Source: a virus
IMG/VR virus record: IMGVR_UViG_3300031857_000482
Span: 1 to 39,868 of that record
Strand: one strand, 5' to 3'
Length of the DNA stretch: 39,868 nucleotides
Shown: piece by piece, positions 1-6,087 of the stretch
How positions within the stretch are numbered: the first letter of the stretch is position 1
How the letters are laid out: each line of letters opens with the position of its first letter
The notes under the pieces: model-generated
What the model saw: only the letters and a program-made list of their open reading frames with translations
The model's database searches: none
What the model was told of the DNA's origin: nothing
Program-made: the position numbers and the translations under genes

Positions 1-112
1 CGAAACCATTGTTGTCAACTGGGTTTATCGGCCATTTCCTAGAATGGTCTTTAATCGTTTTTTCACCACCGGCAAATGCAATAAGTAAAAATTGTCCGAT
101 TTTCTTGAGAAC
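1..112 (-). CDS. Open frame running off the left edge, possible partial gene
   Basis: A stop-free minus-strand frame of 37 codons runs from about 112 to the window edge and reads VLKKIGQFLLIAFAGGEKT... It follows the stop of the gene at 124-318 after a few bases and continues the same gene order. No ATG, GTG or TTG is present near its beginning, so the start is unknown, and the frame may be open by chance. No function is recognised. Confidence 0.2.
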
Positions 113-123
113 TAGACTGTTAA

Positions 124-318
124 CTACTCATCTCTGGATGATATAGAGTGAAACTGGGAATTGTCAGAGGTAAAAATGGTGGTATTTTCATATGGTTCCA
201 GATAATATTTGACTAAATACTTGCTAGAAGCCATAGTAAATACTGTGACAATAGCAACAAGTATCAAAGCATTGATAAAAGGCTTGTGAAATTCATTAGT
301 TTTCAAAATTGTCCTCAT
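124..318 (-). CDS. Small membrane protein, unknown function
   Basis: 64 codons. A hydrophobic stretch at about residues 14-32 (FINALILVAIVTVFTMA) predicts a single membrane segment with a polar C-terminal tail ending SSRDE. The ATG lies inside the 3' end of the upstream gene (296-427) in another frame, so the two are probably translationally coupled; no clear Shine-Dalgarno is visible. It is the last complete gene of a tightly packed minus-strand run starting at 1654. Family not recognised. Confidence 0.55.
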   Translation of the reverse strand: MRTILKTNEFHKPFINALILVAIVTVFTMASSKYLVKYYLEPYENTTIFTSDNSQFHSISSRDE

Positions 319-427
319 TTTCTATAATGTCGGATAAATATAGTAAAAATAACGAATAGATAATTATGCAGGAAGAAAGTATGTGTGGCCCATAATGTTC
401 TAAAAGACCAAGGGGGTTATCGTTCAT
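296..427 (-). CDS. Tiny hydrophobic protein, unknown
   Basis: 43 codons, MNDNPLGLLEHYGPHILS..., with a hydrophobic centre (CIIIYSLFLLYLSDII) that looks like a membrane segment. Its ATG overlaps the TGA of the upstream gene in an ATGA junction, and its end overlaps the next gene start. This is the usual arrangement of coupled phage genes and the main reason to believe it. No family recognised. Confidence 0.5.
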   Translation of the reverse strand: MNDNPLGLLEHYGPHILSSCIIIYSLFLLYLSDIIENEDNFEN

Positions 428-567
428 TGTTTTTTCTTGTGTGGTGGAAAGAAATAGTCCATAACAGTTTTACAAATTCCACAAGTTCTATTTTTCTTTT
501 TCTTATCGTTACTATTATAGTTGCAACTTTTCTTTTGGCGTGTGGTCTTTGGTTTCTTTTTAGCCAT
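424..567 (-). CDS. Small lysine-rich protein with one CxxC knuckle
   Basis: 47 codons. Residues 1-27 are strongly basic (MAKKKPKTTRQKKS...), followed by TCGICKTVMDYFFPPHKKK, a single CxxC pair with a later His. It could be a half zinc knuckle or a nucleic-acid-binding peptide; this is inferred from composition only. It begins in a TAATG overlap with the stop of the upstream gene and ends in an ATGA overlap with the next, so it sits mid-operon. The opposite-strand frame at 385-651 is its shadow. Confidence 0.6.
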   Translation of the reverse strand: MAKKKPKTTRQKKSCNYNSNDKKKKNRTCGICKTVMDYFFPPHKKKQ

Positions 568-1055
568 TATATTTTCCTATTGCATATTGTGATTTCTCTT
601 ATCATTACTCTATCATTACCAAGTTTTTTAAAGAATTGTTTTAGATCATAATTATTATTGAGTGAGTTTACTATTACATCTTTTATTGGTCGAAAATCTT
701 TAATATATTCTAAGACTATAATTTTAGGATTATATTTCTCCACTGCTTTAATTAGGGTTTGTGTTAGTGTTGCACTCTCTAATTTCTCTTTAGAAATTTC
801 ATATCCACCCAAACCAAATCCACAAATAATATCGGCTGATGGTTGTTGGTCTAAAAATTCACTATCTGTTATCCTAAAGTCTGCTCTATTGTCCCATATA
901 TCATTAGATAAGTATGTGAAGTTTCCTTTGAGATAATTTTTAAATCTACTATTACCACTATTAAAATCTAGCACAATTTCGCCATTGAGTTCACCAATAT
1001 GGTTGGATACTAATTCGTATCTATAATCAAGATTCTCTAAATATTCCCAAGCCAT
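567..1055 (-). CDS. Rossmann-like protein, methyltransferase-related
   Basis: 162 codons. Residues 21-32 (IGELNGEIVLDF) followed by NSGN resemble strand 1 and the glycine motif of class I SAM-dependent methyltransferases. Later segments (ADIICGFGLGGYE, NPKIIVLEY) fit alternating beta strands and helices. A clear DPPY or similar catalytic motif is not seen, so catalysis is uncertain. It starts in a TAATG overlap with the stop of the methyltransferase-like gene 1055-1654, so the two are probably made together and may act on one substrate. Confidence 0.6.
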   Translation of the reverse strand: MAWEYLENLDYRYELVSNHIGELNGEIVLDFNSGNSRFKNYLKGNFTYLSNDIWDNRADFRITDSEFLDQQPSADIICGFGLGGYEISKEKLESATLTQTLIKAVEKYNPKIIVLEYIKDFRPIKDVIVNSLNNNYDLKQFFKKLGNDRVMIREITICNRKI

Positions 1056-1654
1056 TATTTTACTACTCCCTCATAGATATATAATTTCTCATTATGATTC
1101 TCTGGATGTTTCCATAATAAATTATAACTCTTAATAGTAAAATTATGTTTATTTAGTTGATTCTCAAAATAATCTTTACTAAAGAAAAATTGCCCAGGCC
1201 ACCTAGCACACTTTCTATTAGAATCTGTCCAAACAACAATCATAAATTTGGCTGATGGTTTGGTTACCCTCCTATATTCTGCAACAACTTTAGGAAGATC
1301 ATCAGCACAAACATGATCTATAGTACTAAAATCCATTAGTATATCAAATTGATCATTATCATATGGAATATTTCTAATATCGCCTTGTTTTACTACCCAA
1401 TTTTTATTACCTATATTGTGAAGCGCCTTTTTGATAACGCTAGCATCTTGTTCTAGACTAAAAACATTAACATCATTCCATATGTGTGGTATAATAGGCT
1501 TAGATTGAGTATATATATTACTTTCATTATGACAATCAGTTTTTAATACTGTTGCACCCTTATTAGTCTGAGCAATTTGTATAGCCTTATCTAGATAAAA
1601 ATTATAAACCTGCACCACGTTTGGTGAGGCTATAATTGGTATATTATCTAACAT
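1055..1654 (-). CDS. Class I SAM-dependent methyltransferase-like protein
   Basis: 199 codons. The part GDIRNIPYDNDQFDILMDF with following DHV and EYRRVTKPSAKFMIVVW matches the second half of methyltransferase type 11/25 folds (motif II acidic loop, post-I motif, strand 5). The N-terminal glycine motif is weak: about residues 30-50 contain GATVLKTDCHNES, so it may be degenerate. A GGAG ribosome site lies 9 nt before the ATG and is the edge of repeat R1. First gene of a packed run 1654 to 124. The target is unknown; small-molecule or tail-sugar modification is only a guess. Confidence 0.6.
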   Translation of the reverse strand: MLDNIPIIASPNVVQVYNFYLDKAIQIAQTNKGATVLKTDCHNESNIYTQSKPIIPHIWNDVNVFSLEQDASVIKKALHNIGNKNWVVKQGDIRNIPYDNDQFDILMDFSTIDHVCADDLPKVVAEYRRVTKPSAKFMIVVWTDSNRKCARWPGQFFFSKDYFENQLNKHNFTIKSYNLLWKHPENHNEKLYIYEGVVK

Positions 1655-1666
1655 TGATCAATCTCC

Positions 1667-1711
1667 GCTGACTAAGACCACTCAGACCAAATCCAGAATA
1701 TTAGGTGAGAC
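1667..1711 (-). repeat. R element copy R1
   Basis: One of six 45-46 bp copies. In transcript sense it begins GTCTCACCTAATATT, contains the stop TAA of the upstream gene (1701-1892) and ends in TAGTCAGCGGAG, which supplies the ribosome site of the next gene (start 1654). The hairpin is degenerate here. Confidence 0.7.
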
Positions 1712-1892
1712 TATCGCCCTCATAATTTATCTTAGGTAAGGGACTATCACCAGCATAGTCTAAAATTTTTTGCAGACTAATAACTAGTGTGAGGTGCTGT
1801 AATTCATCTTTTGGAATCTGACTAAATAATTTATGCAAGTCCTTACCAATCTTCTCCAGACTAATATCTTTATTCAAGTTGTAATAAATCAT
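1701..1892 (-). CDS. Small conserved-looking protein, unknown function
   Basis: 63 codons, MIYYNLNKDISLEKIGKDLH..., mostly helical by appearance with a QIPKDELQHLTLVISLQ core. The C-terminus ...GDSLT is encoded by the first bases of repeat R1, which also provides the TAA stop. Upstream lies repeat R2, ending CAGCGAG about 6 nt before the ATG, probably the ribosome site. No family recognised. Confidence 0.6.
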   Translation of the reverse strand: MIYYNLNKDISLEKIGKDLHKLFSQIPKDELQHLTLVISLQKILDYAGDSPLPKINYEGDSLT

Positions 1893-1899
1893 AAGTTCT

Positions 1900-1945
1900 C
1901 GCTGACTACAACCACAAAAACCAACCCGAATAATTTAGATAAGAC
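1900..1945 (-). repeat. R element copy R2
   Basis: Copy of the R family between the tRNA-Ser gene and the gene at 1701-1892. The GTAGTCAGCGAG end is well conserved; the hairpin half is degenerate (CTAAATTATTCGGGTTGG), still with a TTCG loop. Confidence 0.6.
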
Positions 1946-1957
1946 ATTCCTAATAAA

Positions 1958-2044
1958 CGGAGAGAGAGGGATTCGAACCCCCGGATCAAATTAATGATCG
2001 TCGGTTTAGTAAACCGGTGCATTAGACCACTCTGCCATCTCTCC
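1958..2044 (-). tRNA. tRNA-Ser with anticodon ACT
   Basis: 87 nt class II cloverleaf. Acceptor GGAGAGA/TCTCTCC is perfect, discriminator is G, the D stem is GCA/TGC, the variable arm is GATCA/TGATC and the T arm has loop TTCGAAT. The anticodon loop TTACTAA gives ACT, reading serine AGU. Position 27-43 is a C-A mismatch. No CCA is encoded. A34 in a serine AGY tRNA is unusual, since bacteria normally use GCT. Long variable arm and G73 support serine identity. Confidence 0.85.
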
Positions 2045-2061
2045 ACAATAAATCCTAGTAA

Positions 2062-2133
2062 CTGCTCGACTAGGATTCGAACCTAGAACCTACGCATTAA
2101 CAGTGCGCCGCACTACCGTTGTGCTATCGAGCA
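2062..2133 (-). tRNA. tRNA-Asn (anticodon GTT)
   Basis: 72 nt. Acceptor TGCTCGA/TCGAGCA, anticodon stem around loop CTGTTAA, T loop TTCGAAT, discriminator G, no encoded CCA. Its 5' end overlaps the last codons and the TAG stop of the gene at 2124-2336. It lies 17 nt upstream of tRNA-Ser on the same strand, so both are probably cut from one transcript. Confidence 0.9.
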
Positions 2134-2336
2134 TCAATTTCATTCTCTTGCTTAATAATGATTTCTAAAAGTTTACTATTGTTATGGTCTATATAATCTT
2201 GGGTAGAATAAATATCTGGTTTATATATTTCTTGTGGTGCTACTATTGTCTGACTATCATTATGATCTAAGCATGGATTATCAACACTAGGAAACCATGA
2301 TAGAGTTATAATAATTATTGGCTTTACATATAACAT
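2124..2336 (-). CDS. Small protein with N-terminal hydrophobic segment
   Basis: 70 codons. Residues 5-14 (KPIIIITLSW) are hydrophobic, possibly a short anchor or signal. The rest is polar and ends with a charged helix-like tail (LLEIIIKQENEIDAR). The final codons and the TAG stop are made of tRNA-Asn sequence, so the gene and tRNA overlap by 10 bp. Repeat R3 lies just upstream. Unknown family. Confidence 0.5.
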   Translation of the reverse strand: MLYVKPIIIITLSWFPSVDNPCLDHNDSQTIVAPQEIYKPDIYSTQDYIDHNNSKLLEIIIKQENEIDAR

Positions 2337-2343
2337 ATAAACT

Positions 2344-2388
2344 CGCTGACTACCACCATGCCACCAAATCCAGAGGATTAGGAGAGAC
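2344..2388 (-). repeat. R element copy R3
   Basis: Well conserved copy between the gene ending at 2378 and the gene starting at 2336. Transcript-sense hairpin CCTAATCC-TCT-GGATTTGG. The first stem strand contains the upstream gene's TAA; the far end GTAGTCAGCGAG precedes the next start. Confidence 0.75.
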
Positions 2389-2575
2389 TATCATCGTCAT
2401 CATCTAATATTACAGTAGCATAACTCCTGATGTTTTTTACTATTGGTTTATTATGGGAGATGTTGGCTTTTTCTTTTATTAAAAATAAATCGACAAGTAT
2501 TGATACCATACCTAGTATAGAAATAGCGCTTATTATCCCCAATATAACCATAACACTAACTATTCTGATTAACAA
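2378..2575 (-). CDS. Small membrane protein with acidic tail
   Basis: 65 codons from a TTG, or 57 from the in-frame ATG at 2551; neither has a convincing ribosome site. Residues 2-32 are very hydrophobic (IVSVMVILGIISAISILGM) and predict one or two membrane passes. The tail holds DDDDD and ends DSLS, its stop lying inside repeat R3. Unknown function. Confidence 0.5.
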   Translation of the reverse strand: MLIRIVSVMVILGIISAISILGMVSILVDLFLIKEKANISHNKPIVKNIRSYATVILDDDDDSLS

Positions 2576-2907
2576 ATCCTACGGCGAGACTAACACAAAC
2601 ACACACCATTGTAACAAAAATATAACACCTCACTGGTTGAATGATTCACACACACCCTATTGTAACATATCGGCCACCGTGACGCAACTCCTTGAGACTA
2701 AACAACTTACAAGCACAAGTGGCTATTACTATTTTTATTTAAGAGGGAAAACCCCCTTGACGATATCTAGAATCACTACTATATATTATACAGGGCCGGG
2801 GATTAATATATATACTCTTAGTAATTTCTTAACACCTCTTAGAAATATTCAATATCAACCCCTTGACTGCACAAGAATGGCCAGTATGATAAGGAACACA
2901 CACTGGT
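2576..2907. other. Gene-poor stretch with one promoter
   Basis: About 330 bp with no convincing gene on either strand. It holds the promoter at 2659-2687 and, at 2573-2590, a decayed piece of an R element (CAAATCC followed by GGCGAGAC in plus sense). A 17-codon ATG frame after the promoter is not supported. The rightward open frame at 2430-3026 has no ribosome site and covers the antisense of several genes. Confidence 0.4.
2659..2687 (-). promoter_or_regulatory. Putative promoter, TTGCGT-17-TACAAT
   Basis: -35 TTGCGT at 2687-2682, -10 TACAAT at 2664-2659, spacer 17 bp containing GGCCGATA, the motif shared with the other leftward promoters. It would transcribe 2575 and below. Confidence 0.55.
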
Positions 2908-3087
2908 TCAGAATTCATTACGCGGCGGGAAATCTTTTACTGAATACAATTCCACAGTCTCATTATAATCCAGACCCAAATATTGACTCAATTCTGTATC
3001 CACAAGAGTATCCCAATATTCTTTAGGATCAGTACCATGCTCGCTATTATAAGTAATCTTGAGTGTCACATAGGATGTTTTTAGCAT
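2908..3087 (-). CDS. Small acidic protein, unknown
   Basis: 59 codons, MLKTSYVTLKITYNSEHG..., with an alternating beta-like start (SYVTLKITY) and many acidic residues. ATG overlaps the TAA of the upstream gene (TAATG), so it is the third gene of a coupled trio 3403-2908. Its sequence style resembles the neighbouring gene 3087-3242 (short strand, then an acidic region). No family recognised. Confidence 0.65.
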   Translation of the reverse strand: MLKTSYVTLKITYNSEHGTDPKEYWDTLVDTELSQYLGLDYNETVELYSVKDFPPRNEF

Positions 3088-3242
3088 TATTCAAACTCCT
3101 TGATTGATACAATATTTTCAGAACCAAAGTCACCAAAGAATTCAGGATCAGTATAAAGTTTATCATTCAAATATTCTGGAATATGACTATCCTTAATATC
3201 ATCATCAATAACCAATTCCATACTAATAGTAATAACCTTCAT
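3087..3242 (-). CDS. Small acidic protein, unknown
   Basis: 51 codons, MKVITISMELVIDDDIKDSH... with a beta-strand-like N-terminus and net negative charge. Coupled to its neighbours on both sides by ATGA and TAATG overlaps. Function unknown. Confidence 0.65.
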   Translation of the reverse strand: MKVITISMELVIDDDIKDSHIPEYLNDKLYTDPEFFGDFGSENIVSIKEFE

Positions 3243-3403
3243 TCTTCACCCCTCTCAATTCTATCCAGAAAAATATTAGCAGTTCTAATATAAGCCTTCA
3301 TACTCTCCAGATAAGTATCCTTATGGGTATCAGCATAGTACTGGGCTTGAATTCCAATTTTATCGGCCACATAAATTAATGCTTCACTATTAGTCATACT
3401 CAT
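3239..3403 (-). CDS. Small helical protein, unknown
   Basis: 54 codons, MSMTNSEALIYVADKIGIQ..., almost entirely helical in appearance and ending RIERGEE. AGAGGA lies 7 nt before the ATG at 3403. A second in-frame ATG is two codons in. First gene of the trio ending at 2908, read from the promoter at 3571-3599 through repeat R4. Confidence 0.65.
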   Translation of the reverse strand: MSMTNSEALIYVADKIGIQAQYYADTHKDTYLESMKAYIRTANIFLDRIERGEE

Positions 3404-3439
3404 ATTAAATTCCTCTCTGCTTAATAGACTACTACTTTT

Positions 3440-3485
3440 AGCTGACTATCAGCAACGTCAGCAAATCCGAAGGATTAGGTAATAC
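3440..3485 (-). repeat. R element copy R4
   Basis: Leader copy upstream of the gene at 3403. Transcript-sense hairpin CCTAATCC-TTC-GGATTTGC places TTCG in the loop; the second hairpin GCTGATAGTCAGC is also possible here. No obvious gene ends inside this copy, unlike R1, R3 and R5. Confidence 0.7.
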
Positions 3486-3538
3486 AGATAAGGGTGGGAA
3501 AATAAATGGACTGACAATAATATCAATCTCATTCTTAT

Positions 3539-3568
3539 CCTAAACCCTTACGCACCAACCACTTACGC
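3539..3568. repeat. Isolated half of a Q element
   Basis: CCTAAACCCTTACG followed by CACTTACG matches one arm of the Q family (CGTAAACCCTT...ACTTACG) but has no GC-rich centre and no second arm. It lies just downstream of the promoter at 3571-3599, so it would be in the 5' leader of the transcript. Confidence 0.55.
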
Positions 3569-3570
3569 TC

Positions 3571-3599
3571 ATTGTATCGTCTAGCCACCAGGGTTGCAA
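3571..3599 (-). promoter_or_regulatory. Putative promoter, TTGCAA-17-TACAAT
   Basis: -35 TTGCAA 3599-3594, -10 TACAAT 3576-3571, 17 bp spacer ending GACGA so that CGATA overlaps the -10. It reads into half-element 3539-3568, R4 and the gene trio from 3403. Confidence 0.5.
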
Positions 3600-3632
3600 T
3601 CAAGGTTTTTGAGATTCTTTGATAAGATTTGC

Positions 3633-3716
3633 CGTAACCCCTTGGTACTACTAAACTTAGGACGAAATCTCGGCCGCGGCCGGGTCGTAAGTGCTGCCGT
3701 AGCAACAACTTACGAT
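3633..3716. repeat. Q element copy Q1
   Basis: 84 bp, the most divergent copy. Arms CGTAACCCCTTGG...TTAGGACG and CGTAAGTGCTG...CTTACGAT flank a CGGCCGCGGCCG core instead of GCGGCCGC. It lies 22 bp past the stop of the DUF932 gene and 34 bp upstream of the next -35 box. Confidence 0.75.
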
Positions 3717-3737
3717 TACCGGCTTTCGGCCATGCTG

Positions 3738-4688
3738 TCAGATCGCGTTGGCGAACTCCACCGCCTTGTTGAGAGCCTTGATATTATCGTTGGCGTTCAA
3801 ACCAAACCAGAGGCTGTCGAGCCGATTATCTTCGGTGCGACCCTTCGCATAGTTCAGGTATTCGTTGAAGCCATTGTATGCAGCCCACCACGTTCCACGA
3901 ACACCAGTGGCGGATTGCTTCGGGCCTTCGATACGGGCAAGAATGTCATCCATAATATTACGGGTGCGAGTCTTGATATCGTCATCAGGCGTACCTTCAA
4001 TGTCGAGCATGGTTTTCACATACCGACGAATATCGGCCTGATTGAAGTTCTTGCTAGCAAGGAAACGGAACTGCTCCGCTGTAGCCTCAAACTCCGCATT
4101 GATATTGTCCATGATATCTCGCACATTTTCCAGATTGTTCTTGCTGGAACGTGTGTGACGAATACGGATCAACTTGCTACCGCTACCCTTACTGTGAGCC
4201 ATAGCCATCGTGTTAGCACAAACCACTCGAATGGGGGTATAGCCCACGCGAATAGCGGTTGTACCATCGTGGCTATTGCTCAGTAGAATAAACTTGCAAA
4301 CCTCATCACCACGCACAATCTCGCTATTGTCGCGGTTCAGTTGTGCCAGCACCCAAACCTTCTGCCCCTCGTGGAGCGAACCGGCAGTATGCAACGCACA
4401 CTCGCCAGCATCAATAAAAGGCTGGAACCAGTCAAACGCATCAATATTCTGGAGCGGCGTATAACGCGGCCCCACAACACCCAAGATGCTATTATCGGTT
4501 TTACGATATGTAGCACGGGCTGGAACAGGCGTCCCCTCTTGAGTGAACAGGTCTTTCAGACCCACTTCCCAATCCAGACCAGCGGCAGTAATTGCCTCCG
4601 AAACAGTGGGAGCCTCGTCCAGTTGATTCCCGAGTCCGTGCCAAGGAGTCTCACCAACAAACATCATTTGTTCAACAGCATGAGCCAT
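3738..4688 (-). CDS. DUF932 (TIGR03299-type) phage/plasmid protein
   Basis: 316 codons from the ATG at 4688, chosen because AAAGGG lies 6 nt before it; an open frame extends further but crosses the promoter. The features of the DUF932 family are clear: N-terminal PWHGLGNQLDEAPTVSEAI, then GVVGPRYTPLQN, an ALHTAGSLHEGQKVWVLAQL segment, RVVCANTMAMA and a helical C-terminus with GTWWAAYNGFNEYLNYAKG. The family is widespread in phages and plasmids and its biochemical role is not established. Single-gene unit with its own promoter (4732-4760) and Q elements on both sides. Codons are more GC-rich than in the tiny genes around it. Confidence 0.9.
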   Translation of the reverse strand: MAHAVEQMMFVGETPWHGLGNQLDEAPTVSEAITAAGLDWEVGLKDLFTQEGTPVPARATYRKTDNSILGVVGPRYTPLQNIDAFDWFQPFIDAGECALHTAGSLHEGQKVWVLAQLNRDNSEIVRGDEVCKFILLSNSHDGTTAIRVGYTPIRVVCANTMAMAHSKGSGSKLIRIRHTRSSKNNLENVRDIMDNINAEFEATAEQFRFLASKNFNQADIRRYVKTMLDIEGTPDDDIKTRTRNIMDDILARIEGPKQSATGVRGTWWAAYNGFNEYLNYAKGRTEDNRLDSLWFGLNANDNIKALNKAVEFANAI

Positions 4689-4731
4689 TATCATCCCTTT
4701 CGTGTTACTAGTTCTTCGTTCCGATACGCTG

Positions 4732-4760
4732 ATTCTACAGTATGATATCGGCCAAGTCAA
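4732..4760 (-). promoter_or_regulatory. Promoter for the DUF932 gene
   Basis: TTGACT (4760-4755), 17 bp spacer with GGCCGATA, TAGAAT (4737-4732) with an upstream TG. Transcription should begin about 37 bp before the ATG at 4688. Confidence 0.7.
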
Positions 4761-4788
4761 GCAGAAACTTTGAGAAAAAATTTCGCGT

Positions 4789-4870
4789 CGTAAGTCGTTG
4801 GCTCGTAACAACTTACATCAAACCCGCGGCCGCGAACTCGCCCTAAGTCCTTACAGGGCATAGATTTAGG
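4789..4870. repeat. Q element copy Q2
   Basis: 82 bp with central GCGGCCGC. Left arm CGTAAGTCGTTGGCTCG..., right arm ...CTAAGTCC...TTTAGG. The last nine codons and the TAG stop of the phosphoribosyltransferase gene are encoded inside its right arm. Confidence 0.85.
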
Positions 4871-5337
4871 AGAGGCACACCAAGATCACGTTGGCAAAGT
4901 TTAGATCCAGCCTCGTCATCCTTATATGCTGTTTCGTGAGGCAGATAACAATAAACTCCCATACAAATTGCTCGGGAATATTCTTTCTTAATTTTATTCT
5001 TAATATCTTTAATTGTACTGCCAGAGCAAATTAGATCATCCACAATAATGTATCTAAAAGGAGCAACACCTTCTACCATATGCTCACTATAACACTTCTC
5101 ACCCTTACGCACCAAAACAATATTTTTATTGAGCAATTCTGCAATCTGTGGAACTACCATCATGCCACTAGCACCACAACAGGCTATGCTATCAAAACTA
5201 TCACTAATTTTACGCAGATCACAAACGGCCCTAATAATAATCTTATTTCGAACCTTGTGATTCAAAACATGGCAAGTGTGGCTAGCAGCCTGGATATACT
5301 TGCCTTCTTCGGTGCGATTAACGTTTGTAGTAATCAT
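4843..5337 (-). CDS. Type I phosphoribosyltransferase-like protein
   Basis: 164 codons. The PRPP-binding loop is clear at residues 97-108 (IIVDDLICSGST), with SIACCGASGMM at about 50-60 as the PPi-loop region and a C-terminal LPHETAYKDD segment. This fits the orotate/hypoxanthine PRTase fold; the base substrate cannot be told. The ATG at 5337 lies 3 nt after the tRNA-like element, so an earlier in-frame ATG at 5364, inside that element, was rejected. No good ribosome site is present. The C-terminal residues LLNLCPVRT come from Q2 sequence, suggesting that the element truncated or replaced the original gene end. Confidence 0.8.
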   Translation of the reverse strand: MITTNVNRTEEGKYIQAASHTCHVLNHKVRNKIIIRAVCDLRKISDSFDSIACCGASGMMVVPQIAELLNKNIVLVRKGEKCYSEHMVEGVAPFRYIIVDDLICSGSTIKDIKNKIKKEYSRAICMGVYCYLPHETAYKDDEAGSKLCQRDLGVPLLNLCPVRT

Positions 5338-5341
5338 AAAA

Positions 5342-5429
5342 ACGGATGGTTGGATTCGAACCAACTAAAGAGAAGAATAAGAAAGGATGATTCCTTATGA
5401 TAGATTGCTGTCCCACCAGCAGCATCCGT
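5342..5429 (-). tRNA. tRNA-like element, possibly degenerate class II tRNA
   Basis: 88 nt. Acceptor ACGGATG/CATCCGT, D arm GCTG/CAGC and T arm GTTGG-TTCGAAT-CCAAC are intact. The anticodon region does not form a 5-bp stem with a 7-nt loop; AAGGA/TCCTT pairs around only four bases instead. It may be a decayed tRNA, a tRNA with an insertion, or a processing signal before the PRTase gene. No anticodon is assigned. Confidence 0.5.
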
Positions 5430-5442
5430 TCAGAAGAGAAGG

Positions 5443-5628
5443 CTAATCGTCAATTTCCTCAGTTAGATTGTGGTAATAGTTTTCCCAGTCCGAGTGGCTA
5501 ACAGTTTCCTCATCATGCTCATCATATTCCTCATCGCATGAATACAAGTCATCACAGTCTCTAGCAAGGCTATCGTAATCAAAAGTATCGCTATCGTCAC
5601 CGTAATAATCTTCGTTATCATATCTCAT
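5443..5628 (-). CDS. Very acidic small protein
   Basis: 61 codons from the ATG at 5628, preceded by AGGAG. About 27 of 61 residues are Asp or Glu, with many Tyr (MRYDNEDYYGDDSDTF...). No membrane segment or metal motif. Such composition occurs in DNA-mimic inhibitors of host proteins, but this is inference. Transcribed from the near-consensus promoter at 5650-5678; the tRNA-like element follows 13 nt downstream. Confidence 0.7.
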   Translation of the reverse strand: MRYDNEDYYGDDSDTFDYDSLARDCDDLYSCDEEYDEHDEETVSHSDWENYYHNLTEEIDD

Positions 5629-5649
5629 AAGCCTTTCTCCTTTTCTACC

Positions 5650-5678
5650 ACTATACACCAAACCGGTCAAACTGTCAA
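5650..5678 (-). promoter_or_regulatory. Strong promoter, TTGACA-17-TATAGT
   Basis: Perfect -35, 17 bp spacer, extended TGGTG before TATAGT. It lies between tRNA-Lys and the acidic gene. It lacks CGATA; the TGGTGTAT part equals the late-promoter motif of the right half. Confidence 0.75.
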
Positions 5679-5751
5679 TGGGCCATGAAGGACTCGAACC
5701 TTCAACCTACAACTTAAAAGGATGCTGCTCTGCCAATTGAGCTAATGGCCC
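5679..5751 (-). tRNA. tRNA-Lys (anticodon TTT)
   Basis: 73 nt. Acceptor GGGCCAT/ATGGCCC, loop CTTTTAA, T arm GAAGG-TTCGAGT-CCTTC, discriminator A, no CCA. The anticodon stem has one T-T mismatch. Own promoter at 5762-5789. Confidence 0.9.
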
Positions 5752-5761
5752 TTATTCTAGC

Positions 5762-5789
5762 ATTATACACTATGTTATCGTCTTGTCAA
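5762..5789 (-). promoter_or_regulatory. Promoter for tRNA-Lys
   Basis: TTGACA (5789-5784), 16 bp spacer with GACGATAA, TATAAT (5767-5762) with TG in front. It lies between tRNA-Glu and tRNA-Lys. Confidence 0.75.
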
Positions 5790-5804
5790 CCCCAAAAACT
5801 TTAG

Positions 5805-5876
5805 TGACCCCACAGGGAATCGAACCCTGATTTTATCCGTGAAAGGGATACGTACTAGCCGTTATACGATGGGGCC
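5805..5876 (-). tRNA. tRNA-Glu (anticodon TTC)
   Basis: 72 nt. Acceptor GGCCCCA/TGGGGTC with one G-T pair, anticodon stem TATCC/GGATA around CTTTCAC, T loop TTCGATT, discriminator A, no CCA. Confidence 0.92.
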
Positions 5877-5905
5877 ACACTCGCAACTCAAACGTCAGCC
5901 TCCGA

Positions 5906-5976
5906 TTCCGGGGCTAGGATTCGAACCCAGACAAAGTGATCCAAAGTCACTAGTGCTACCGTTACACCACCCCGGA
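5906..5976 (-). tRNA. tRNA-Gln (anticodon TTG)
   Basis: 71 nt. Acceptor TCCGGGG/CCCCGGA, anticodon stem AGTGA/TCACT around CTTTGGA, T loop TTCGAAT, discriminator A, no CCA. Adjacent to tRNA-Thr with no spacer. Confidence 0.92.
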
Positions 5977-6048
5977 AGCCAGCAGAGGGAATCGAACCCC
6001 CGACAGGTTGTTTACAAAACAACTACTCTACCACTGAGTTACGCTGGC
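5977..6048 (-). tRNA. tRNA-Thr (anticodon TGT)
   Basis: 72 nt. Acceptor GCCAGCG/TGCTGGC, anticodon stem GTTGT/ACAAC around TTTGTAA, T loop TTCGATT, discriminator T, no CCA. First of the Thr-Gln-Glu-Lys group. Confidence 0.92.
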
Positions 6049-6058
6049 AAGACTACAT

Positions 6059-6087
6059 ATCATACTCATTACGCCAAGTCTTGTCAA
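6059..6087 (-). promoter_or_regulatory. Promoter for the tRNA Thr-Gln-Glu group
   Basis: TTGACA (6087-6082), 17 bp spacer, TATGAT (6064-6059). The -35 overlaps the stop codon of the gene at 6084. No CGATA motif. Confidence 0.7.

Noticed and set aside
385-651. Rightward 88-codon hydrophobic frame
   Set aside because: Antisense of the lysine-rich gene 424-567, whose Lys codons give Phe/Leu runs on the other strand; the leftward genes have start/stop overlaps.
2430-3026. Rightward 198-codon open frame
   Set aside because: No ribosome site or promoter; it is antisense to several leftward genes and has threonine/isoleucine-rich shadow composition.
3594-4286. Rightward 230-codon frame
   Set aside because: Starts within Q1 and is the shadow of the DUF932 gene, which has clear family motifs.
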